From NCBI GenBank assembly GCA_027293665.1, contig JAPUFN010000036.1, positions 1 through 15,134 on the forward strand: a stretch of 15,134 nt of DNA. Reading direction: 5' to 3'. Source of the stretch: Gammaproteobacteria bacterium (GTDB taxonomy: Bacteria > Pseudomonadota > Gammaproteobacteria > Pseudomonadales > Azotimanducaceae). Both the position numbers and the translations under genes were made by a program. Positions 1-5,727 of this stretch are shown in pieces (position 1 is the first letter of the stretch; each line of letters begins with the position of its first letter). The notes beneath the pieces were generated by a model that was given only the letters and a program-made list of their open reading frames with translations, was not told the DNA's origin and made no database searches.

Positions 1-992
1 CCACCTCTGCCAATCGCCTGCGCCAGATTGTCCTCAGTCACCGCGATGTCCATCGCATGGGTTTCCTCATCGAGCACGATAGAGGCAACCTCCGCCGGGG
101 ACATGGCATTGATCGTCAACTGCGCCGGATTATCGTCCCACAGAACAATGTCGATCCGCTCCCCAGCCAGCTCACCGGAAACGGCCTGCACTCGGGAGCC
201 ACGCATACCGACACAGGCGCCAATCGGGTCGATTCTGCCGTCATTCGTCTTAACAGCGATCTTCGCCCGCGAACCCGGGTCACGCGCTGCGCCGCGAATT
301 TCGATGACATCTTCTGAAATCTCGGGCACCTCAATTTTGAAGAGCTCCATCAACATCGAAGGCGAGGTCCGCGTCAGTATCAGCTGCGGGCCGCGATTAT
401 CGGGCTTGATTTCCAGCAGGAGGGCACGCAGACGATCGCCGACACGAAACGTCTCCCGAGGGATCAGATGGTCGCGTGTCAGGAGGCCTTCGGCATTGTT
501 GCCGAGATCGATGATAATGCTGTCACGGCCAAGTTTTTTGACTGTGCCGCCCACCAGCTCACCCACCCGCGGCAGATACGCTTCGACCACCTGAGCACGT
601 TCGGCTTCCCGGACCTTCTGCACAATTACCTGCTTTGCAGTCTGGGCAGCAATTCGGCCGAACTCCATCGATTCTATGGGTTCTTCGATGGTGTCACCAA
701 GTTGCAGCGCAGGATCCTTTGCCTGCGCTTCGGCAAGCGTCAGTTGCGCCTCCGGGTTCCACTCTTCTTCTTCCTCTTCGTCCGGCTCCATGACAGTCCA
801 GACCCGGAACGTGTCGTACTCACCGGATTCACGGCTGATGATCACGCGAAATTCCGCCTTCTCCGTGTAGCGCTTTTTGGTTGCAGTTGCGAGTGCAACT
901 TCTATTGCGTCAAAGATAACTTCTTTAGACACACCCTTCTCGTGGGATACCGTATCCACGACCAAGAGTATTTCTTTTGTCATGTCGTTCAT
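1..992 (-). CDS. nusA: Transcription termination/antitermination factor NusA, 5' part (C-terminus off the window)
   Basis: The first 330 codons are visible and the gene continues past base 1. NusA binds RNA polymerase and controls pausing, intrinsic termination and antitermination. The translation follows E. coli NusA closely: N-terminal RNAP-binding domain at about 1-138 (with LATATKKRY near 35-42 and QTAKQVIVQKVREAERA near 117-133), S1 domain about 143-210 (LGNNAEG), and KH1 from about 237 (AARDPGSRAKIAV, then GACVGMRGSRVQAV with the GxxG loop). KH2 begins near 303 and its GRGG loop is cut by the edge. I place the start at ATG 992-990 because GAGG lies 4 nt upstream, and the rimP stop is 6 nt away. 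The alternative ATG at 983 aligns better with the E. coli N-terminus but lacks a well-placed RBS. Residues 69-77 hold an acidic run (EPDEEEEEE) that E. coli lacks. The gene is co-transcribed with rimP. Confidence 0.97.
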   Translation of the reverse strand, partial: MNDMTKEILLVVDTVSHEKGVSKEVIFDAIEVALATATKKRYTEKAEFRVIISRESGEYDTFRVWTVMEPDEEEEEEWNPEAQLTLAEAQAKDPALQLGDTIEEPIESMEFGRIAAQTAKQVIVQKVREAERAQVVEAYLPRVGELVGGTVKKLGRDSIIIDLGNNAEGLLTRDHLIPRETFRVGDRLRALLLEIKPDNRGPQLILTRTSPSMLMELFKIEVPEISEDVIEIRGAARDPGSRAKIAVKTNDGRIDPIGACVGMRGSRVQAVSGELAGERIDIVLWDDNPAQLTINAMSPAEVASIVLDEETHAMDIAVTEDNLAQAIGRG

Positions 993-998
993 CGGGCC

Positions 999-1457
999 TC
1001 AATCGAACTGCGGGACAATTCGTGCCCGCTGTACGTTCTCCAATGGCAATAAAAACTCATCCTCTTCGACCTGGACAATCGCTTCATCGTCGTCCAGGCC
1101 TGTCAGGATGCCCAGAATGCGTTTACGTCCCTCAAACGGAAAGTTCAAACGCACATCAATCGTTTCGCCTACGCTTTCTTTGTACTGCGAAGGCTTGAAC
1201 AGAATTCGGTCCATACCTGGCGACGAAACCTCTAACGTGTAGCTTCCTGTCAGAAGATCTTCCACATCGAGGACGTCACCGACACGGCGACTAACCCTCG
1301 CGCAATCTTCAACCGACACGCCATCCGCACGATCGATATAGAGTCGCAGCTTCGAATACCTACCCCTAGATAGAAATTCCACTCCCCAGATTTCGCAATC
1401 CTCTGATTGCACAACCGGCGCCAGCAGATCCTCGATCTCGTTTTCTTTTCTGTTCAA
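999..1457 (-). CDS. rimP: Ribosome maturation factor RimP
   Basis: RimP assists 30S subunit maturation. The product is about 152 aa, the usual family length. The core LEVSSPGMDR (about 75-84) is the conserved RimP signature, preceded by VEDCARVSRRVGDVLDVED, and the protein ends RARIVPQFD, much like E. coli. I chose the TTG codon at 1457-1455 as start: GGAG stands 4 nt upstream, and the resulting N-terminus (MNRKENEIEDLLAPVV) lines up with E. coli RimP. The in-frame TTG at 1472 and GTG at 1469 would begin inside or next to the U-tract of the preceding terminator and have no RBS. No in-frame ATG exists nearby, so the start is non-ATG in any case. The gene lies directly after a leader terminator and 6 nt before nusA, forming the familiar rimP-nusA unit. 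Confidence 0.95.
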   Translation of the reverse strand: MNRKENEIEDLLAPVVQSEDCEIWGVEFLSRGRYSKLRLYIDRADGVSVEDCARVSRRVGDVLDVEDLLTGSYTLEVSSPGMDRILFKPSQYKESVGETIDVRLNFPFEGRKRILGILTGLDDDEAIVQVEEDEFLLPLENVQRARIVPQFD

Positions 1458-1470
1458 CTTTCTCCACACC

Positions 1471-1496
1471 AATAAAAAATGGGCTTACGCCCATTT
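1471..1496 (-). terminator. Intrinsic terminator in the rimP leader (attenuator candidate)
   Basis: On the minus strand an 8-bp perfect stem (AAATGGGC with GCCCATTT) closes a GTAA tetraloop of the GNRA type, and the stem is followed at once by TTTATT, giving a U-rich tail. It ends 13 nt before the chosen rimP TTG start. Transcripts from the upstream tRNA promoter must read through it to reach rimP-nusA. In E. coli, premature termination upstream of rimP-nusA, and its relief by CspA-family proteins, is established. That the same happens here is inference. Confidence 0.85.
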
Positions 1497-1753
1497 CTTC
1501 AACTGCCTTTGACGTGGACCGTCAAGGTCCGCATCAGAGGTCTTTGCCAGAGCCTTTTGTCTTGGCCGACTTGTTCAGGCCAAGGATTTGCTCCGGGCAA
1601 GGGCGCCACGCCAGTGCGCGGCAAGCCACCTTCAGGATGTAACACCTGCAGAATTAACTCTCACAGAGTGTTACTACGCCAGGAAGTTCATAACACTTCC
1701 GGCGCCAACCCGGCTGCTGCTACATCGCTAAAACAGCTAAACCGCCGAGTACG
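1497..1753 (-). promoter_or_regulatory. Structured rimP 5' leader between two terminators
   Basis: This 257-bp stretch holds no recognisable gene. Read as minus-strand RNA it contains potential hairpins in series: 1677-1704 (CGCC + GGAAGT paired with ACTTCC + GGCG, one bulged base), 1639-1674 (GTAACAC with GTGTTAC, 7 bp, long loop), 1561-1584 (CTTGGCC with GGCCAAG, 7 bp, 10-nt loop) and 1516-1530 (GGACC with GGTCC, loop of 5). The rimP terminator then follows. No -10/-35 pair stands out. It is plausibly the known gammaproteobacterial rimP leader; the exact family match is not something I can test here. Confidence 0.4.
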
Positions 1754-1774
1754 AAAAAGCCCCTAATGAGGGGC
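1754..1774 (-). terminator. Intrinsic terminator after tRNA-fMet
   Basis: On the minus strand GCCCCT-CATT-AGGGGC forms a 6-bp GC-rich stem with a 4-nt loop and is followed by TTTTT. It starts 9 nt after the tRNA CCA end, the expected place for the end of the tRNA transcript. Read-through would be needed to feed rimP-nusA from the tRNA promoter. Confidence 0.88.
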
Positions 1775-1783
1775 CTCGATCCT

Positions 1784-1860
<77 letters not shown>

Positions 1861-1874
1861 TCAGCAAGGGGCGG

Positions 1875-1903
1875 ATTATATGGATGCCGATGGGGTCAGG
1901 CAA
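1875..1903 (-). promoter_or_regulatory. Sigma-70 promoter of tRNA-fMet
   Basis: The -35 box TTGCCT (1903-1898) and a perfect -10 TATAAT (1880-1875) are separated by exactly 17 bp. The -10 is followed by CCGCCCC, a GC-rich discriminator typical of stable-RNA promoters under stringent (ppGpp) control. The transcript would start about 7-8 nt downstream, shortly before the tRNA 5' end at 1860. The promoter sits between the two tRNA genes, so the initiator tRNA need not depend on the secG/tRNA-Leu transcript. Confidence 0.8.
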
Positions 1904-1955
1904 CCACGGCAACAGGGATATCGGGTCTTTTTTTAAACGTCCAGATCACCGATTC

Positions 1956-2042
1956 TGGTGCCGAAGGCGAGACTCGAACTCGCACGGGCTTTCGCCCACT
2001 ACCCCCTCAAGGTAGCGTGTCTACCAATTTCACCACTTCGGC
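1956..2042 (-). tRNA. leuU: tRNA-Leu (anticodon GAG)
   Basis: An 87-nt class II tRNA with encoded CCA. The acceptor stem GCCGAAG/CTTCGGC pairs perfectly, the anticodon stem CTACC/GGTAG encloses the loop TTGAGGG (anticodon GAG), and the variable arm GTGGGCGAAAGCCCGT is the long arm of a leucine tRNA. The T arm is GCGAG-TTCGAGT-CTCGC. It resembles E. coli leuU, which also lies just downstream of secG. Its 5' end is only 7 nt from the secG stop codon, so it is probably cut out of the secG mRNA. I see no separate promoter and no intrinsic terminator after it. Confidence 0.96.
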
Positions 2043-2049
2043 AAATCAA

Positions 2050-2412
2050 TCAAATTTCCGGGACGTCGGAATCTACACCTTCATCTTGCGGAGTCAACTG
2101 CTCCTCCGGGAGGACTTCTTCCACCTCCAGTCCAGTGATCCCTGGTATGCCAAAGCCGTCCACTTCGGCTGCGCGTTCTTTGGCGGTGTAGGCAAGACCA
2201 AAAGAAATCAGAAAGAAGCCGATCGCCAGCCAGACCGTGATTTTCGTCAGGAACGACGCAGACCCACCGCTACCGAACATCGTATTCGACGAGCCACTGC
2301 CGAAGGCTGCGCCCACATCGGCGCCGCGACCCTGCTGAATCAGCACCAGACCCCCCAGAGCCAGGGCATCCACAACCAGCAACATCAGTAATACGGTTTC
2401 AAACGTCGACAT
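2050..2412 (-). CDS. secG: Protein translocase subunit SecG
   Basis: SecG is the small inner-membrane partner of SecYE in protein export. The 120-aa product has the family layout: first membrane helix at about 5-24 (ETVLLMLLVVDALALGGLVL), then the signature loop QQGRGADVGAAFGSGSS followed by TMFGSGGSASFLTK, and a second helix at about 58-76 (ITVWLAIGFFLISFGLA). An acidic tail of about 35 residues follows, common in this family and poorly conserved. I start at ATG 2412-2410 (MSTFETV); the longer frame to 2454 adds 14 residues not typical of SecG. Purine-rich GAGAAAGAGA precedes the ATG, a weak RBS. It is probably transcribed with tpiA upstream, and tRNA-Leu follows 7 nt after the stop. Confidence 0.95.
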   Translation of the reverse strand: MSTFETVLLMLLVVDALALGGLVLIQQGRGADVGAAFGSGSSNTMFGSGGSASFLTKITVWLAIGFFLISFGLAYTAKERAAEVDGFGIPGITGLEVEEVLPEEQLTPQDEGVDSDVPEI

Positions 2413-2506
2413 TCTCTTTCTCTCGATAACTTCCAAAAAAAATACTTTCGTCATTTTTATGGCAAATTTCTTGCCGGTTCAGTTGCCTGTTTTATCCTGT
2501 CGCGAG

Positions 2507-2538
2507 ACCAGCAGCGTGTTTTCCAACCCGCTGCTGGT
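2507..2538 (-). repeat. Perfect 10-bp inverted repeat at the 3' end of tpiA
   Basis: ACCAGCAGCG and CGCTGCTGGT pair perfectly around a 12-nt loop. The first arm on the minus strand begins at the last base of the tpiA TAA stop codon. No U-tract follows (CTCGCGACAGG), so this is not a canonical intrinsic terminator. It could be a 3' mRNA stabiliser or a weak pause site between tpiA and secG. The rest of the gap (2413-2506) has an A/T-rich secG leader with a T8 run on the minus strand. Confidence 0.6.
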
Positions 2539-3314
2539 TAGTTCGCCACCGCGGCCACCGCGGCTGCTACGATCGCCGCGAACTCCGCGGCATCCAGAGA
2601 TGCACCCCCAACCAGAGCACCATCGATATCCGGTTGGGCAAACAACTCAGCGGCATTCGCCGCTTTGACGCTGCCACCATAGGCAACGGGTACGGTCTGT
2701 GCCACCTCCGCAGCCAAATTCGCCAGTTCCCCGCGGATGACCTCGTGCATCGTCTGTGCCACCTGCGCCGTAGCTGTCTTGCCGGTACCAATGGCCCAGA
2801 CCGGTTCGTAGGCAACGGCACCTGCGAGCATGCCGTCAGCGCCGACCAGATCAAATACCGGCGCTAACTGCGCTCGGACAACATCTTCGGCTTGTCCAGC
2901 ATCACGCTGAGCCTCGGTTTCACCGACACAAACAACGGGCGTGAGCCCGGCTCGCAGCGCTGCTGCATACTTCTGCGCAACCAGTTCCGCAGATTCAGCC
3001 GCATATTCCCGGCGCTCGGAATGACCCGCAAGGACCCAGCTTGCCCCCAGATCCCGGATCATTTCAGCGGCAACCTCACCGGTATACGCGCCGGAGACCT
3101 CCGGGTGCAAATTTTGTGCGCCCAGTGTCCAGTCGGCTTGCGCCGACGCAGCCGCAAGTTCAGACAAATAGGCTAGTGGCGGGAACACCACCACCGCGAC
3201 GGCATCAGGAATTGCAATCTCCTGCAACGCAACGATTAACGCAGAGGCATAGTCGGCGACAAACGCCTTCGAGCCGTGCATTTTCCAATTTCCGGCGACA
3301 ATCGCTTTACGCAT
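2538..3314 (-). CDS. tpiA: Triosephosphate isomerase
   Basis: TpiA interconverts dihydroxyacetone phosphate and glyceraldehyde 3-phosphate in central glycolysis and gluconeogenesis, in the cytoplasm. The 258-aa (beta/alpha)8 protein shows all hallmarks: AGNWKMHGS with catalytic Asn9 and Lys11, GHSERR with the electrophile His98, AYEPVWAIGTGKTA with catalytic Glu170 and the flexible loop 6, and the phosphate-binding GGSV (213-216) and LVGGASL (about 234-240). The length is normal. The ATG at 3314 is the family start (MRKAIVAGNWKM); no strong Shine-Dalgarno is visible. The C-terminal helix is a run of Ala/Val. It lies between glmM (95 bp upstream) and secG (125 bp downstream), all on one strand. 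Confidence 0.98.
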   Translation of the reverse strand: MRKAIVAGNWKMHGSKAFVADYASALIVALQEIAIPDAVAVVVFPPLAYLSELAAASAQADWTLGAQNLHPEVSGAYTGEVAAEMIRDLGASWVLAGHSERREYAAESAELVAQKYAAALRAGLTPVVCVGETEAQRDAGQAEDVVRAQLAPVFDLVGADGMLAGAVAYEPVWAIGTGKTATAQVAQTMHEVIRGELANLAAEVAQTVPVAYGGSVKAANAAELFAQPDIDGALVGGASLDAAEFAAIVAAAVAAVAN

Positions 3315-3343
3315 GCTGCGACCAGCTTATGAAAAGGCGCGCA

Positions 3344-3372
3344 ATATTAACGGCAACCGTTGAGTCCAACAA
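3344..3372 (-). promoter_or_regulatory. Possible tpiA promoter
   Basis: In the 95-bp glmM-tpiA gap, TTGTTG (3372-3367) and TAATAT (3349-3344) are spaced by 17 bp on the minus strand. Each matches the sigma-70 consensus only in part (3/6 and 4/6). The position, about 30-60 bp before the ATG, is right. This is a weak, sequence-only call. Confidence 0.3.
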
Positions 3373-3409
3373 GACCCCCACCACGATTCGAGCCTGTCGC
3401 CGATCAGCG

Positions 3410-4738
3410 TCAGGCCCGCACGACGTCGGCGAGCTCCGTGGCTATGGCACTGACGAGCTCAAGTTCCTCCCCTTCAACCATCACCCTGACCACAGGTTCT
3501 GTCCCGGAAGGCCTGATGAGAACGCGGCCCCGTCCCGCCAGCTCTCTGGTTTTGGCCGCGACCGCCGCGGTGACATCTGCGGCAACCGCGCGCACCCCGG
3601 GTTCACTAACCGCGACGTTGATCATCGTCTGCGGCAATTTCTGTATTCCCTGCTTGAGCTCAAAGAGCGTCTCATCGCGTTTGACCATCGCACAGAGCAC
3701 CTGTAATGCGGCAACGATGCCGTCACCCGTAGTCGTGAGGTCGAGGCATAGTATGTGGCCGGAGGATTCGCCACCGACTTGCCAATTCTTCTCCCGCATC
3801 TTCTCCAGCACATAGCGGTCGCCAACCGGCGCCCGGACGAACGGAATGTTTGCTGCGGCGAACGCCTGCTCGAGACCGAAATTGGACATTACCGTGCCGA
3901 CAACGCCACCTTCGAGTCGGCCCTCTTCGGCTCGCTGGCGGGCGATGATGTAGAGCAGTTCATCACCGTCCACCTGCTCACCGCTGTGATCCACCATAAT
4001 GACCCGATCACCATCACCATCGAAGGCAATACCCACATCGGCGCCGAGCTCTACAACTTGCGCCGCAAGTGCTGCTGGATCGGTCGCGCCGCATTCTGCA
4101 TTGATATTGAAGCCGTCAGGCTCGCACCCCATCGTGGTAACTGTTGCGCCAAGTTCTTCGAACACACCCGGAGCGACGTGGTAGGTCGCGCCATTGGCGC
4201 AATCCAGCACAACGTTCAGGCCGGTCAACCGGAAGCCGCGATTCACTGAGGCTTTACAGAACTCGATGTACCTGCCCGCCGCGTCGTCAATTCGGGAAGC
4301 TTTACCGAGCCGGTCAGAATCCACGCAAACCATATCCTGTTCGAGCTGTGTTTCGATCTGCAGCTCAACATCGTCTGGCAACTTGTTACCCATACCGTCG
4401 AAGAACTTGATGCCGTTGTCATAGTAGGGATTGTGCGAAGCACTGATGACGATCCCGGCATCCGCCCGCAACGTGCGCGTCAGATACGCGACTGCAGGTG
4501 TTGGCATCGGACCCATCAGACTCACGTTTGCACCGGCTGACGCCAGGCCCGACTCGAGCACCGATTCCAGCATATAACCTGAAATGCGCGTGTCTTTGCC
4601 GATTAGAATGTGGCTTGCGCCATGACCGGCGAATACCTTGCCCACCGCCCAGCCCAATCGGAGACAGAATTCAGGGGTGACGGGATACTCGCCGACCCTG
4701 CCGCGAATACCATCTGTGCCGAAATATTGCCTTGTCAT
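3410..4738 (-). CDS. glmM: Phosphoglucosamine mutase
   Basis: GlmM converts glucosamine 6-phosphate to glucosamine 1-phosphate on the way to UDP-GlcNAc, needed for peptidoglycan and LPS. The 442-aa protein has the four-domain phosphohexomutase pattern: N-terminal YFGTDGIRG; phosphoserine loop VISASHNPYYDNGIKFF with active Ser101; metal loop FDGDGDR (Asp240, 242, 244); sugar-binding GGESSGH (322-328); phosphate-binding RPSGTEP (409-415) in the C-terminal domain. The ATG at 4738 overlaps the folP stop as ATGA, which fixes the start and suggests translational coupling. The frame remains open upstream, but only within folP. folP and ftsH precede it in the same cluster, as in E. coli. Confidence 0.98.
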   Translation of the reverse strand: MTRQYFGTDGIRGRVGEYPVTPEFCLRLGWAVGKVFAGHGASHILIGKDTRISGYMLESVLESGLASAGANVSLMGPMPTPAVAYLTRTLRADAGIVISASHNPYYDNGIKFFDGMGNKLPDDVELQIETQLEQDMVCVDSDRLGKASRIDDAAGRYIEFCKASVNRGFRLTGLNVVLDCANGATYHVAPGVFEELGATVTTMGCEPDGFNINAECGATDPAALAAQVVELGADVGIAFDGDGDRVIMVDHSGEQVDGDELLYIIARQRAEEGRLEGGVVGTVMSNFGLEQAFAAANIPFVRAPVGDRYVLEKMREKNWQVGGESSGHILCLDLTTTGDGIVAALQVLCAMVKRDETLFELKQGIQKLPQTMINVAVSEPGVRAVAADVTAAVAAKTRELAGRGRVLIRPSGTEPVVRVMVEGEELELVSAIATELADVVRA

Positions 4739-5727
4739 GATCCGCTGACTCCCGCCGTCGACCAACTTTCCATGCAACCGACCGGAGCGAAGGCCTGTAG
4801 CACCTTGAGCGCATCTACCGTCGGTGCAACATCGTGCACCCTTACGATGTTTGCGCCATTCTGCACTGCCAGCAACGCCGCCGCGACGCTGGCCGCCATT
4901 CTTTCGTGTGCGTGTCTGCCCGTGATGGCGCCCAGCATGCTTTTCCTCGACAGGCCGACAACCAGCGGTAATTCCGCCATCCGCACTGATTCCAGATTTC
5001 GCAATAACTCCAGATTGTGCGCCATCGTCTTACCGAATCCGAAACCCGGGTCGATACAGATTCTTGCCATATCGATTCCGGCGTTGCGACAAGCCATCAC
5101 ACGTTCCACGAAAAAAGCTGCGACTTCCGACACAACGTTTTCGTAACTGGGATCGCTTTGCATCGTTCGCGGTTCACCCTGCATGTGCATGATGCAGACC
5201 GCCGCGGATGAATCTGCAACCGCGTCCAGCATCGCAGGCTCGGCAAGACCCGTGACATCGTTGATCAGATGACAGCCGGCGGCCAGCGCTGCGCGGGCCA
5301 CCGCCGGCTTGCAGGTGTCCACGGACACAATGGTATCGAGCCCAAGGAGGCGTTCTACCACGGGCATCACACGGCGGAGTTCTTCATCGACCGAAACGGC
5401 CGCGGCACCTGGACGAGTCGATTCGCCGCCCACATCGATAATCGCAGCACCGGCAGCCACCATGCGCTGCGCGGTAGCTTCTATGAGGGAAAGATCCGGC
5501 GCGTCACGAAGAAAAAGTCCACCGCCGTCTGAAAAAGAATCAGGGGTTACATTCAGTACGCCCATGACCTGAGGTTGCGCTAACCGCAACTCGCGACTGC
5601 CACACTGCAGACACCGTTCGTTCAGGGCTTTATCCAGGACGATTGCCGAATCAGTGCTCTTCGGCAGGTCCGCCGATCGGCGGCGCGTCGGATTCGTCCT
5701 CGCTCGAAGCCGAGGGTGGTGTTTCAT
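4735..5727 (-). CDS. folP: Dihydropteroate synthase
   Basis: FolP joins p-aminobenzoate to dihydropterin pyrophosphate in folate synthesis and is the sulfonamide target. Conserved blocks are clear: MGVLNVTPDSFSDGG (pyrophosphate-binding loop), IDVGGESTRPGA, VSVDT, LINDVTG, MHMQG, IDPGFGFGK, VGLSRKS and the C-terminal NIVRVHDV. The 3' end overlaps glmM as ATGA. The 5' end is uncertain. The first in-frame ATG before the domain is 5727-5725, with GGGAG 4 nt upstream; it overlaps the ftsH 3' end by 77 bp and gives 330 aa, longer than E. coli (282). The Arg-rich 24 residues this adds are out-of-frame ftsH sequence. After the ftsH stop only CTG codons (5637, 5625, 5613) and TTG 5589 are available, and TTG 5589 would cut into the first beta strand. 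Identity is sure, the start is not. Confidence 0.95.
   Translation of the reverse strand: MKHHPRLRARTNPTRRRSADLPKSTDSAIVLDKALNERCLQCGSRELRLAQPQVMGVLNVTPDSFSDGGGLFLRDAPDLSLIEATAQRMVAAGAAIIDVGGESTRPGAAAVSVDEELRRVMPVVERLLGLDTIVSVDTCKPAVARAALAAGCHLINDVTGLAEPAMLDAVADSSAAVCIMHMQGEPRTMQSDPSYENVVSEVAAFFVERVMACRNAGIDMARICIDPGFGFGKTMAHNLELLRNLESVRMAELPLVVGLSRKSMLGAITGRHAHERMAASVAAALLAVQNGANIVRVHDVAPTVDALKVLQAFAPVGCMESWSTAGVSGS

Noticed and set aside
1928..1934. T7 run on the plus strand between the tRNA genes, as a terminator
   Set aside because: No plus-strand gene precedes it and no GC-rich stem lies directly upstream.
2435..2475. GGCAA/TTGCC hairpin followed by a T8 run on the minus strand ahead of secG, as a terminator
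   Set aside because: The stem has only 5 bp and the T-run begins 18 nt after it, too far for an intrinsic terminator.
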